A DNA stretch of 64,000 bases from the NCBI GenBank assembly GCA_020634395.1, contig JACKBU010000019.1:1-64000 (forward strand), written 5' to 3'. Both the position numbers and the translations under genes were made by a program. The notes beneath the pieces are model-generated. The model ran no database searches and was not told the DNA's origin. It saw nothing but the letters and a program-made list of their open reading frames with translations. Below are positions 34,965-43,528 of this stretch, piece after piece. This stretch comes from Ardenticatenaceae bacterium (lineage in GTDB: Bacteria; Chloroflexota; Anaerolineae; Promineifilales; Promineifilaceae). Position 1 is the first letter of the stretch. Every line of letters starts with the position of its first letter.

Positions 34965-36035
34965 TTATGCCTTCTTCTCAGCCAGCTTTTCGCCGATCAA
35001 ACCTTGCGGGCGGAAAATCAGTACCAGCACCAGCATAGTGAACGCAATCACGTCCTTTAACTGGTGTGCGCCGACAATGCCCAAACCCTCCAGGAACAGC
35101 GGCGGGCCAACGGCTTCAATCACACCCAGCAGCAAACCGCCTAGCGCCGCCCCCGGAATACTGCCGATACCGCCAAACACAGCGGCCGTAAACGCCTTGA
35201 TGCCGGGCACAAACCCCATGTAAAAGTGTACCTGGCGGAACACCAGACCCCATAACACGCCGGCAATACCGGCCATGGCGGCGCCAATCGCAAACGTAAT
35301 GGAAATGGTCCGGTCGACGTTAATCCCCATAAGCGCCGCCACATCCTTATCTTCGGCCACGGCGCGGATGGCTTTGCCTGTTTTCGTCCGTTGAATGAAG
35401 AGATAGAGAAAAACCAGGGCGATTACCGTTGTCCCCATGACAACTACGCGCGTCCGCAAAAATTCCAGGCCAAAAATTGTCCAGCGTCCTTGTAGTGACT
35501 CGGGCACAGGGAAGGGAATGAGGGCTGAACCAAACAAACCACGGAAAAAATATTGCCAGAAGAAGGAAGCGCCAATCGCGGTGATCAGAGGGACTAACCG
35601 GGGGGCGCGGCGCAGCGGGCGATAGGCAATGCGCTCGGTTAATAAGGCCACGCTAATGGAGGTAATAATGGAAACGGCCGTGATCAGCAGCATACTGACC
35701 AACGGCTGGGCATCCAAAAAACCGGATGCACTTAAAAAAGTAGCCACCAACACCGTCGACGTCATGGCGCCCGACATGAAAAACTCGCCATGTGCAAAGT
35801 TAATCATGAACAAAATGCCGTACACCATCGTGTACCCGAGAGCGATCAGTGCGTAAAGGCTGCCTTGCGATAATCCAGAAACAAAAAAATCGATCCAGGT
35901 TTCAATCGTATACTCGTTGCCCACACCCAAAAAGAGCTTCGATACGGTACCATAAATGACGAGTACGATGATAATAGCCCGAAACACCCATAAAAATACG
36001 CCTATGTAATCAATATCCTTGAATCGTTGAGACAT
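34965..36035 (-). CDS. livH: LIV ABC permease LivH
   Basis: A 356-residue permease. The core motifs GLSQGSLYALIALGYTMVYGILFMINFAHGEFFM, RRAPRLVPLITAIGASFFWQ, the EAA-loop-like TKTGKAIRAVAEDKDVAALMGI and FTAAVFGGIGSIPGAALGGLLLGVIE are LivH-specific. An extra N-terminal helix (VFRAIIIVLVIYGTVSKLFLG) precedes the core. The ATG at 36035 has GGAG nine bases upstream; an in-frame ATG at 36050 lacks a site. Confidence 0.94.
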   Translation of the reverse strand: MSQRFKDIDYIGVFLWVFRAIIIVLVIYGTVSKLFLGVGNEYTIETWIDFFVSGLSQGSLYALIALGYTMVYGILFMINFAHGEFFMSGAMTSTVLVATFLSASGFLDAQPLVSMLLITAVSIITSISVALLTERIAYRPLRRAPRLVPLITAIGASFFWQYFFRGLFGSALIPFPVPESLQGRWTIFGLEFLRTRVVVMGTTVIALVFLYLFIQRTKTGKAIRAVAEDKDVAALMGINVDRTISITFAIGAAMAGIAGVLWGLVFRQVHFYMGFVPGIKAFTAAVFGGIGSIPGAALGGLLLGVIEAVGPPLFLEGLGIVGAHQLKDVIAFTMLVLVLIFRPQGLIGEKLAEKKA

Positions 36036-36106
36036 ATGCTCTTGCTCCATTGGGGGTGCAGCTTACCGCTGAAGTTGTGCTAAGGTACCTGTTAAATATG
36101 AATAGA

Positions 36107-36136
36107 GATAGGCCCCGGTAATACCCGGAGCCTATC
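36107..36136 (-). terminator. Hairpin between livJ and livH (attenuator or RNA stabiliser)
   Basis: GATAGGC pairs with GCCTATC and an inner CCGG with CCGG, a 12-bp stem with one wobble and the loop GTATTA. No U-run follows on the minus strand. Its place just after the binding-protein gene fits the usual device for making more LivJ than permease. Confidence 0.6.
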
Positions 36137-36185
36137 CCTGTTTTATAAAGGCTTACTTTTCATGTCAGCAAGCCAGACACTCAAT

Positions 36186-37481
36186 CTAGGGCCAAATACG
36201 GACGAACTCGCCATCCTGTACCTGGCTCACCGAGATCTTCGGATCTGCACAGTCACCGTTTTCGTCGCAGGTGATGGTGCCGGTGATGCCTTCCATGCCA
36301 GAAGTGGCGTACAGCGCGTCGCGCAGCGCCTGGCGGCCGATCAACAGCGTGCCATCAGACCCTTCTTTGGCGACCTGTTCGATGGCCATCAGGACCATGT
36401 TGGTGGCGTCAAAGGCGTGGGCATGGAACGGAGCTGTTGGCTCGGTGCCGGCCTTTTCCATATAGGCGGGCAGGAAGGTGTCGGTGTAGAAAGCGTTGCT
36501 GAAGCTCAGGTCCGGACCAGAAGCATACATGCCCTCGGACGTGCCCACGGTGTTTTCCAGGAAGCTGGGCGATTGGATACCATCCGCGCCGGCCAGAATC
36601 ACACCGTCCAGGCCGTCGATGTCTGCGGCCGTATTGGTAATGAGGGAACCCAGGGGAATGAAGACCGGGAAGTAAAGGAATTCCGGTCCGGCAGCCGCGA
36701 CAGAGGTTAACAAAGGTTCTACGTTGGTGGCGTCGGCTGCTTCTGCTTCAAAAGCTACAATCTCTCCGCCCAATTCTTTGAAGGAATCGGAGAAGACGGT
36801 GGCCAGACCTTCCGTGTAGGGATCGCCGTCATGAATGGCAGCGGCTTTACGGATGCCTAACTCGTTGTAGGCAAAGTCGGCCATGGCCGCACCCTGAATT
36901 TTGTCGTTGTGGGCGGTACGCAGATAACCCGGCTCATGCAGTTCCGGATCGGTCAGCGCGGGAGAGGTGTTCGACGGGGAAACCATCACGTAACCGGCGT
37001 CGGAGATGATCTTGGCGGCCGGCACACCGGCGCCAGAGCAGCTTGTACCGATCATGGCCACAATTTGCGGATTGGAGACGATCTTCTGGGCAGAGGTTTG
37101 TCCGCCTTCGGCGCTGCAACCGTCATCTTCTGGCTGCAGTTCGACGGGATGGCCCATGATATCGCCATGCAAATCGATGGCAATTTCAACACCGTATTGG
37201 GAGTCCAGGCCGAGTTCCGTGTTGGGACCGGAAATGACCAGGGCAGAGGCCAGCATGATGGGATCGCCGGGGGCGACTTCTACGCAGCCAATGGGATCAT
37301 CGCAGCTTACTGCATCAGAGGTGTTGGAATCGGTTGAGGGGGCTTCTACGGCCGTTTCTGAGGTTTCGCTTGCTTCGTTGGCTTCACTGGCCGCCGGTTC
37401 GCTGGCTTCTCCGCCACCGCAGGCTACCAGGAACAAGGCCAATAACAGGGATAACACTAACAAAAGAGTTGCTCGCTTCAT
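36186..37481 (-). CDS. livJ: LIV ABC transporter substrate-binding lipoprotein LivJ
   Basis: A 431-residue binding lipoprotein. Signal peptide LLLVLSLLLALFLVAC with lipobox LVAC, then an acidic Ser/Glu/Ala linker and a PBP type 1 domain beginning DPIMLASALVISGPNTELGLDSQYGVEIAIDLHG; VMVSPSNTSPALTD lines the ligand cleft. AGGAGGAG precedes the ATG. It is the first gene of the livJHMGF(J2) operon, with its own promoter and a hairpin after it. Branched-chain amino acids are the default ligand; urea or short-chain amides are alternatives. Confidence 0.93.
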   Translation of the reverse strand: MKRATLLLVLSLLLALFLVACGGGEASEPAASEANEASETSETAVEAPSTDSNTSDAVSCDDPIGCVEVAPGDPIMLASALVISGPNTELGLDSQYGVEIAIDLHGDIMGHPVELQPEDDGCSAEGGQTSAQKIVSNPQIVAMIGTSCSGAGVPAAKIISDAGYVMVSPSNTSPALTDPELHEPGYLRTAHNDKIQGAAMADFAYNELGIRKAAAIHDGDPYTEGLATVFSDSFKELGGEIVAFEAEAADATNVEPLLTSVAAAGPEFLYFPVFIPLGSLITNTAADIDGLDGVILAGADGIQSPSFLENTVGTSEGMYASGPDLSFSNAFYTDTFLPAYMEKAGTEPTAPFHAHAFDATNMVLMAIEQVAKEGSDGTLLIGRQALRDALYATSGMEGITGTITCDENGDCADPKISVSQVQDGEFVRIWP

Positions 37482-37654
37482 GTTTTCTCCTCCTAAGATT
37501 AACTATCATCTACACAACTCAGTGGTGATGTGATCTATACAACTTTACAAATCGACATTTCAGTGGGGGGGACAAAGGGAAAGTAAAGGGAAAAATTTTG
37601 TTTTTGTTGGTCGGCGAATCACCTCCTCGGGATTAGTACCTTAATACCAGTAAA

Positions 37655-37682
37655 ATTCTAGTGAATAATTGGTGCTTGTCAA
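37655..37682 (-). promoter_or_regulatory. Sigma70-type promoter of the LIV operon
   Basis: On the minus strand TTGACA (37677-37682), a 16-bp spacer and TAGAAT (37655-37660). The leader before the livJ start is about 165 nt. Confidence 0.6.
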
Positions 37683-37702
37683 ACAGCAATTTGCATGGGA
37701 AG

Positions 37703-37733
37703 AAAAACGGCCGTTTCTAAGAGACGGCCGTTT
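37703..37733 (-). terminator. phoU terminator built from two ACGGCCGT copies
   Basis: On the minus strand AAACGGCCGT (37724-37733) pairs with ACGGCCGTTT (37705-37714), followed by two more T and TTC. The stem is 10 bp, and each arm contains the genome-wide octamer. It lies four bases after the phoU stop. Confidence 0.7.
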
Positions 37734-37737
37734 ACCC

Positions 37738-38436
37738 TCAGTCATCCAAATCATCCATGTCGTCGTCGACGTCATCCAGATTTTCTACAAACTCATTGGT
37801 AACCATAAATATCACCCGCTCGGCCATGTTGATGGCCCGGTCACCCATGCGCTCCAGGTTATGCCCAATCCACAGCAAAAAAGTGGCCCGCCGGACGTAA
37901 TCCGGATCGTCTTGCATTTGCTGCAGCGCCCCCAGGAAAAGTTTGCGGTAATGTTTATCCAGCTTGTCATCGCGCCGCATAACGTCGTAGGCCAGGCCGG
38001 CATCCCGTTCGATATAGGCGCGCACACTTTGTTCAATCATTTGGCTGGCGCGTTTGGCCATTTTGGGCAGCTTAAAGAGCGTATCGATCTCCTCTTCACC
38101 CTCCAGCCGCGAGACCAGTTTGGCAATACCGGCGGCATGGTCGCCAATGCGTTCCAATTCTACAGCCATGTGAATTCCGGCAATAACCACGCGCAAATCT
38201 ATGGCCAGCGGCTGCTGGGTGGCCAGAATCCGCAAGCTTTCTAGCTCAACTTTATAGCGCAGGGCGTTGACTTCCTGGTCCCCGGCGATGACTTCCTGGG
38301 CCAGCCGAACGTCGCGCTGCGACAGGGCGTTGAAGGATTGGTCGATGGCGGTTTCTACCAGGCTGCCCAATCGTAAAATGTCCTCACGCAAGTCATTTAA
38401 TTCCCGTTCTAAGACGGCTCTTTGTTGTATCGTCAT
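37738..38436 (-). CDS. phoU: Phosphate transport system regulatory protein PhoU
   Basis: A 232-residue all-alpha protein with two three-helix PhoU repeats. Each carries a metal-binding signature: ELERIGDHAAGIAKL in the first half and NLERMGDRAINMAERV in the second. It usually represses phosphate uptake through Pst and PhoR, but no pst or pho genes are in the window. The start at 38436 follows GAGG by seven bases; a GTG precedes it. It has an acidic tail, DDVDDDMDDLDD. It ends a minus-strand run with the MBL and NERD-like genes. Confidence 0.94.
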   Translation of the reverse strand: MTIQQRAVLERELNDLREDILRLGSLVETAIDQSFNALSQRDVRLAQEVIAGDQEVNALRYKVELESLRILATQQPLAIDLRVVIAGIHMAVELERIGDHAAGIAKLVSRLEGEEEIDTLFKLPKMAKRASQMIEQSVRAYIERDAGLAYDVMRRDDKLDKHYRKLFLGALQQMQDDPDYVRRATFLLWIGHNLERMGDRAINMAERVIFMVTNEFVENLDDVDDDMDDLDD

Positions 38437-38445
38437 CACAACACC

Positions 38446-39135
38446 TCAATTTTGCCCCAGTTCAGTAAGCAACCGGGTGCGATATTCACCTTCGGGATCA
38501 GCCAAAGGTGTGCCATGGCCACAGGCAAAAACAGTGGGGGTCATCTCTAATAATCGAAGGGCGGACTGCCTGGCTGCTTTTTTGTCGGCAGTGATTCGTT
38601 TGGGGCTGGATTGGAGACGGCCGTCGCGCGTGCTGAGCGCGTCGCCGGTAAATAGAAGACCGGTAGAAGGACGATACAGCGAATGATGGTCCAGCGTGTG
38701 GCCTGGCGTGGCGATAACTTCCAGGCCGCCCAACACAGGCAGAATCTCCCCAGCCTGGAACGTTTGCAGGGCGGCAGCCGGCACTGTCTTAAACTTGAAG
38801 AAAGTGTTGGCAAGTACCTGGATAAGCCAGGGCATGTGCTCTGGCGAACGGCCGTTTTGCAAATACACGGCCGTTTCGGCGCTGGCTAACACGGCCGCGC
38901 CGGTTGCAGCCTGGATGGCGGCGGCGCTGCCGGCGTGGTCTATATCTCCGTGCGTGATGATGATTCGCTTCAGGTCGGCCGGCTGGCAGCCCAATTCAGA
39001 TACGGCCGTTAGCACCATCCCCTCACTTCCAGGCATGCCGGTATCGATCAAAGTCAGCCCGTCTGGGTCCATGCCCAGATACAGATTTACCGCCCTGCCT
39101 TCCAACCAACAAACGTCAGATTGAATCTCCTTCAT
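38446..39135 (-). CDS. MBL-fold metallohydrolase
   Basis: A 229-residue metallo-beta-lactamase-fold hydrolase. Metal ligands: IITHGDIDHAG (H-x-D-x-D-H variant; usually HxHxDH, here Gly-Asp in place of the second His), ATPGHTLDHHSLY, FTGDAL and ACGHGTPL. It resembles glyoxalase II-like and quorum-lactonase-like proteins; the substrate is unknown. Its start overlaps the upstream gene by 20 bp and it ends ten bases before phoU. Confidence 0.88.
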   Translation of the reverse strand: MKEIQSDVCWLEGRAVNLYLGMDPDGLTLIDTGMPGSEGMVLTAVSELGCQPADLKRIIITHGDIDHAGSAAAIQAATGAAVLASAETAVYLQNGRSPEHMPWLIQVLANTFFKFKTVPAAALQTFQAGEILPVLGGLEVIATPGHTLDHHSLYRPSTGLLFTGDALSTRDGRLQSSPKRITADKKAARQSALRLLEMTPTVFACGHGTPLADPEGEYRTRLLTELGQN

Positions 39136-39850
39136 ACACTACCTCAGTCAGATGTGCCGCTTTCTGGTCAAACGCCCGGCGTATGGCATCATACACATCC
39201 TGGGGCAACAAATCCCGTTTCTGTTGGCGCAGAAAGCCTTTCACCTTGGTATAGTGCATGGCCGGGATACGAGACTCTTTCAGATCCAGCTCCGTTGCTC
39301 CCTTAGTCGTAAAAACGATCAGGGCGCCAATCGGCACTTCTTCCACTTCCGGCGCATTTTGGCGAATGAAGTTCGCCAAACCCTCCACCATGCGCTCTAC
39401 TTCCTGCGTTGGATTGCCAATCGGTTCCTGTCCTAAAAAGCGCCGCAGTACGCCGCCTTTCTGATGCCACTTATCGCCCACCACACTGATTTTGCCGGTA
39501 TTGGGCCTGGGATTAAACACAATGATACCATGAGGCGTCAACAGGGTGTGCGGGGCGGGCAGGAGGAAGTGATACATACGGCCGTTTTTCGCCACCTTAC
39601 GCACAGCTTCGTCCAACACCTGATCCGGCCGGGGGCTGCGCACATAGCGCTGCGTCAGATAAATGCCCACCTGCGAAGCAATCCAGCCCACAAACAGCGC
39701 CGTCAACTGCCACAAAAACACCCGCTGGAAATCTTGCGTCACAAAAGCCAGCAACAGCCCTACCAGCAATATACCCATACCGCCGTAACTGGTGATCTTG
39801 GCCAGCAAATTTAAGCGGGCAATTCGTTTTTCATCGCGCAAAATAATCAT
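39116..39850 (-). CDS. Membrane protein with NERD-like domain
   Basis: A 244-residue protein. Two transmembrane helices at about 21-38 (YGGMGILLVGLLLAFVTQ) and about 45-65, then a cytoplasmic domain resembling the nuclease-related domain: VLDEAVRKVAKNGRMYHFLLPAPHTLLTPHGIIVFNPRPNTGKISV. The family's catalytic acidic/Lys residues are not clearly identifiable, so nuclease activity is uncertain. It overlaps the following MBL gene by 20 bp. The family assignment is weak. Confidence 0.6.
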   Translation of the reverse strand: MIILRDEKRIARLNLLAKITSYGGMGILLVGLLLAFVTQDFQRVFLWQLTALFVGWIASQVGIYLTQRYVRSPRPDQVLDEAVRKVAKNGRMYHFLLPAPHTLLTPHGIIVFNPRPNTGKISVVGDKWHQKGGVLRRFLGQEPIGNPTQEVERMVEGLANFIRQNAPEVEEVPIGALIVFTTKGATELDLKESRIPAMHYTKVKGFLRQQKRDLLPQDVYDAIRRAFDQKAAHLTEVVYEGDSI

Positions 39851-39856
39851 TGGAAT

Positions 39857-41158
39857 CTACAGTTTGGCTCCATCTGCCGCGCCATTTCCATTGGCGGCAT
39901 ACTTTCCTAAGACCAGGCAGGCATTTTGCCCACCCAGCCCAAACGAATTCGACAAGACGTGACGCACGGCCGTTGCTCGCGGTGCATTGGGCACATAATC
40001 CAGGTCACATTCCGGATCAGGCGTTTCGTAATTCCACGTGGGCGGGATCAGGTTCTGCGTGATGGTGTAAATCGAGAAAATCGCCTCAATTGCCCCGGTG
40101 CCGCCCATGGCGTGTCCCATCACCGACTTGTTGCTGCTAACCGGGACTTCGTACGCCTGTTCGCCGAAGAGGCGCTTGATCGCCAGCGTTTCCGTCAGAT
40201 CGTTCATCGGCGTGCCCGTGCCGTGGGCGTTGATGTAGCCGATGTCTTCCGGCTGCAAGCCGCCGTCTTCGATGGCCCAGCGCATCGCGCGCACTGCGCC
40301 CGCTGCGTCCGGGTCCTGCGCCGCCACATGAAAAGCATCCGAGGAAGAGGCGTGGCCCAATAGTTCGGCATAAATTTTCGCCCCGCGTTCCAGAGCCTTA
40401 TCCAACCGTTCCAGCACCAGGATGCCTGCCCCTTCGCTTAAGACAAACCCTTCGCGGTTTTTGTCGAAGGGCTTGCTGGCCTTTTCCGGCGCATCGTTAA
40501 AGCTGGTAGCCATGGCGCGCATGGCGGCAAACCCGGCTACGGCCGATTCATGAATTAGCCCTTCTACCCCGCCGGTGAGCACCATATCGGCGGCGCCGCG
40601 GCGAATAAACTCGGCGGCTTCGCCCACCGCTTGCGTGCCGGTAGCGCAGGCGGCCACCACCGTGCTAATTGGCCCCATAGCCTGCGCCAGCAGACTGACG
40701 TGGTGGCTGGGCATGTTGGCTAAAAAGGCAGTCATGGCAAAAGGACTGACGCGGCTGAAACCTTTGGTGCGCAGCACGTTTGTTTCCCGATCGCCCACTT
40801 CAAATCCACCCACGCCGGTGCCAATCAATGTGCCCGTGCGCTCCTTGTCCGGCAGCCCGTGGGCCAGATCCGCATCTTCCAGGGCCATTGTGGCCGCGGC
40901 CACTGCCAGCTGCGACGCGCGGGACATCCGCCGCGCTTCCTTAAAGTTCATGTACTGGCCGGGATCAAAATCTTTGACCTCACCGGCAATTTGCACCGGC
41001 AGGTGGCTGGCGTCGAACTGGGTGATGGGGCCAACGCCCGAACGGCCGTTAATCAGACTATCCCAACTTTCTGCAACCGAATGGCCCAGCGGGCTGATCA
41101 TGCCCAGCCCGGTTACAACGACTCGGGGACGTCCGCGCGCATCAAGATAACTTGTCAT
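39857..41158 (-). CDS. fabF: 3-oxoacyl-[ACP] synthase II
   Basis: Elongation condensing enzyme of fatty acid synthesis, 433 residues. The Cys-His-His triad is visible: Cys171 in VVAACATGTQAVGEA, His311 in INAHGTGTPMND, His348 in SNKSVMGHAMGGTGAIEA. It begins RPRVVVTGLGMISPLG. Its ATG overlaps the plsX stop (ATGA), so PlsX and FabF are coupled, as in many bacterial fab clusters. It has a short extra N-terminal and C-terminal tail relative to E. coli FabF. Confidence 0.96.
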   Translation of the reverse strand: MTSYLDARGRPRVVVTGLGMISPLGHSVAESWDSLINGRSGVGPITQFDASHLPVQIAGEVKDFDPGQYMNFKEARRMSRASQLAVAAATMALEDADLAHGLPDKERTGTLIGTGVGGFEVGDRETNVLRTKGFSRVSPFAMTAFLANMPSHHVSLLAQAMGPISTVVAACATGTQAVGEAAEFIRRGAADMVLTGGVEGLIHESAVAGFAAMRAMATSFNDAPEKASKPFDKNREGFVLSEGAGILVLERLDKALERGAKIYAELLGHASSSDAFHVAAQDPDAAGAVRAMRWAIEDGGLQPEDIGYINAHGTGTPMNDLTETLAIKRLFGEQAYEVPVSSNKSVMGHAMGGTGAIEAIFSIYTITQNLIPPTWNYETPDPECDLDYVPNAPRATAVRHVLSNSFGLGGQNACLVLGKYAANGNGAADGAKL

Positions 41159-42183
41159 AACACTTCCTTAGAACTGACTGGGGCGGGTTCGGCTGTGGCT
41201 AAACCGGCGGCGATTGCCGCAACTACGTTGTGGGCGACCATGCGTCTGGCCTGGGCTACGGCTTGTTTAATGGCGTAAGCGTTGGAACGGCCGTGGCCGA
41301 TAATCACCGGCCCATTGACGCCCAGCAGGGGCGCACCGCCTACCTCGTCTGGATTGAGCATCTGGCGCACCCGCCCGAAAGCCGGTTTAGCCAGCAGCCC
41401 GCCGACGGCCGTTAGCGGCCCGGCCATCAACTCGTCGCGGATCGTGTCGGACATGTAGCTGGCGATGGCTTCGGCCGTTTTCATCATGATGTTGCCGGTA
41501 AAGCCATCCGTCACGGCCACGTCGGCGGCGCCGCGCATGAACTCTTTGGGCTCGATATTGCCCACGTAATTCAAACCGCTGGCGGCCAACAGGGGAATGC
41601 TCTCTTTGATGAGCGTGTTGCCTTTACCCTCTTCTTCGCCGTTAGAGACTAGAGCCACGCGGGGATTTTCGATGCCCAACACGCGCTCGACGTACAGGCT
41701 GCCCATCAAGCCAAACTGCAGCAGGTATTCCGGGCGGCAGTCGGCATTGGCGCCGTTGTCGATGAGTAACGGCCGTTCCTTCGTCGGGAAAATTACTCCC
41801 AAAGCCGGCCGTTTTATGCCGGGGATGCGTCCCAGGCCCACCTGGCGCAGCATGGCAATGCCCAACACTGCCCCCGTGTTCCCTGCCGACACAAAGGCGT
41901 CGGCTTCTCCGGCTTTTACCAACCCCAGGCCCACGTGCATCGACGAGTCCGGCTTGCTTTTTACTACTTCCGAGGGCTTGTCGGTCATGCTCACCGCCTG
42001 ACCGGCGTGCCGGATTTCCAGCGCCAGATGGCTTGTGTCCTGCTTCGTCAATTCGGCTTCGATCTGTGCCTGATCGCCCACCAGGATGATCGTATCGCCA
42101 AACTCGCGTGCTGCCAGAACCGCTCCGGCCACGTCTGGGCCCGGATGGTTATCGCTGCCCATGGCATCCACTACAATTCGCAT
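41155..42183 (-). CDS. plsX: Phosphate acyltransferase PlsX
   Basis: A 342-residue enzyme that makes acyl-phosphate from acyl-ACP for PlsY. Diagnostic motifs: MRIVVDAMGSDNHPGPDVAGAVLA at the N-terminus, SMHVGLGLVKAGEADAFVSAGNTGAV, DNGANADCRPEYLLQFGLMGS and GFTGNIMMKTAEA. The start at 42183 is the conserved MRIVVDAMG; the open frame upstream is ignored. It sits upstream of fabF in the same transcript. Confidence 0.96.
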   Translation of the reverse strand: MRIVVDAMGSDNHPGPDVAGAVLAAREFGDTIILVGDQAQIEAELTKQDTSHLALEIRHAGQAVSMTDKPSEVVKSKPDSSMHVGLGLVKAGEADAFVSAGNTGAVLGIAMLRQVGLGRIPGIKRPALGVIFPTKERPLLIDNGANADCRPEYLLQFGLMGSLYVERVLGIENPRVALVSNGEEEGKGNTLIKESIPLLAASGLNYVGNIEPKEFMRGAADVAVTDGFTGNIMMKTAEAIASYMSDTIRDELMAGPLTAVGGLLAKPAFGRVRQMLNPDEVGGAPLLGVNGPVIIGHGRSNAYAIKQAVAQARRMVAHNVVAAIAAGLATAEPAPVSSKEVL

Positions 42184-42337
42184 ACAGTCCTTGTCCAGTT
42201 TAGGCTTTAAAAATAGTTTGTGGATTCTATCGGTGGGCAACTTTTAAGTCAAACGGGGTGGGTGGACGAACGTGGATGGCTAGAGCGCGGGCAACGGCCG
42301 TTGAGCCGAATGTTCAAGTTAACAATTCAAGCAGCCT

Positions 42338-42457
42338 TAACGCAAAGAAGCAGAGGCGCAAAGTTTTTCCGTTTTTCTGATGGGGACGTTTCAGACTGAA
42401 GCGATAATTTATAAGAGAAAAACTTGGCGTCTTTGCCCCTTCGCCCCTTTGCGTTGA
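42338..42457. repeat. Word-built inverted repeat (ACGCAAAG/CTTTGCGT)
   Basis: The left arm 42338-42362 repeats CGCAAAG-type words (AACGCAAAGAAGCAGAGGCG). The right arm 42431-42456 holds the complements (CTTTGCCCCTTCGCCCCTTT). The loop is about 68 nt. It lies between plsX and the end of the SDR gene, both on the minus strand. Confidence 0.6.
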
Positions 42458-42476
42458 GGTTCTTAAACTCCTGCGT

Positions 42477-43436
42477 TCACACGTTTTCAGGCTGTTGCCG
42501 GTACCAGGCGACTGTTTCGGCAATGGCGGTTTCGTGGGGCGTGATCCCATTACCAAACGCGGCCTGATATTGGCTGTGATCGACGATGTATGGTTCCTCG
42601 AACTCGTACATCATCTCCTTAAATTCGCGCAGATCAGCATTAAACAGGCCCAGCAGCGAGACCGTGAGTTTGCCGGCGGCGCGGATTTTTAACGGCCGTT
42701 CCACTGTTCCCTCTACCATCGCCACAAATTGTCGCGTTGTCACCGTCGGCGCGCTGGGCACGTGCCAGGCACGGCCAAACGCCTCGCTGTGTTCACTCAG
42801 CGTCACCAGCGCGCGGGCAAAATCACGGATGAAGGTGTAGGTGTGCGGTTGATCCGGATCGCCCAAAACGTTGATCGTTTTGCCGGCCAACGCGGCGGCA
42901 AAAACTATTTCCCCGGCCGCCGAATCCCGTACGCGCGGCCCGTAAAAATCGGAAGCCCGGCCCATGGTCACCTGAATTTGTCCGGCGGCGTGGGCGTCTA
43001 GCAGTTTTTGGGCCAAAAGCGCGCGCGTGCGTCCTTTACGGCCGTTTGCCGCATACGGCAAGTCTTCGTCAATCGGCGCACCGCCAGTCGGGCCATACAT
43101 ATACAAATTATCGCCCACGACCAACCGCGCTGTCGTCCGGCTGACGCCGTGCAGAACACCGTCGATAATCGGCGGGAATTTTTCTGGCCACTCATCGTAA
43201 TGCGGCTGAGCGCACTGAAACACGACGTCAGCGCCGGCGCACAGACGCGCCACGTCATCAGGATGGGTCACGTCGCCGGCCACGATTTTCACGTCGTCGG
43301 GCAGCGGTTCGTCGGCCTGGCCGCGCCGATTCACCAGCGTTACCTGGCGTCCCCGAGCCAACAACTCATCCATTACCGCCAATCCCAGTGGACCCGTGCC
43401 CAGGATAACATTTCGTTCAGATTGTAAGATCGCCAT
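42477..43436 (-). CDS. NAD-dependent epimerase/dehydratase (extended SDR)
   Basis: A 319-residue Rossmann enzyme. NVILGTGPLGLAVMDELLARGRQVTLVNR is an atypical nucleotide-binding motif (GTGPLG instead of GxxGxxG), as in NADP-binding reductase-like SDRs. GDVTHPDDVARLCAGADVVF follows, and the catalytic Tyr is probably in NLYMYGPTGG, though the usual YxxxK lysine is not obvious, so activity may be altered. It is divergent from a MerR regulator that probably controls it. Confidence 0.82.
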   Translation of the reverse strand: MAILQSERNVILGTGPLGLAVMDELLARGRQVTLVNRRGQADEPLPDDVKIVAGDVTHPDDVARLCAGADVVFQCAQPHYDEWPEKFPPIIDGVLHGVSRTTARLVVGDNLYMYGPTGGAPIDEDLPYAANGRKGRTRALLAQKLLDAHAAGQIQVTMGRASDFYGPRVRDSAAGEIVFAAALAGKTINVLGDPDQPHTYTFIRDFARALVTLSEHSEAFGRAWHVPSAPTVTTRQFVAMVEGTVERPLKIRAAGKLTVSLLGLFNADLREFKEMMYEFEEPYIVDHSQYQAAFGNGITPHETAIAETVAWYRQQPENV

Positions 43437-43481
43437 TGTTGCTTGGCCTCCAATTTGTTATTGTTAGCCTCAGCTTACAGG

Positions 43482-43496
43482 TTGACACAGTGTCAA
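43482..43496. promoter_or_regulatory. Palindromic operator between SDR and MerR genes
   Basis: TTGACA-CAG-TGTCAA is a perfect 6+3+6 dyad in the 92-bp divergent intergenic region. Its TTGACA half matches a -35 element, and dyads of the form TGACACnGTGTCA are typical for MerR-family regulators. Binding by the adjacent MerR protein is inferred. Confidence 0.55.
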
Positions 43497-43528
43497 AGTC
43501 AAGAGGCAGTTGTTGATGAGGGCCGGTT

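Noticed and set aside
43482..43496. The dyad as the -35 of a promoter with 19-bp spacer for the MerR gene
   Set aside because: TTGACA is there but no acceptable -10 hexamer lies 17-20 bp downstream on the plus strand, so I list only the operator.
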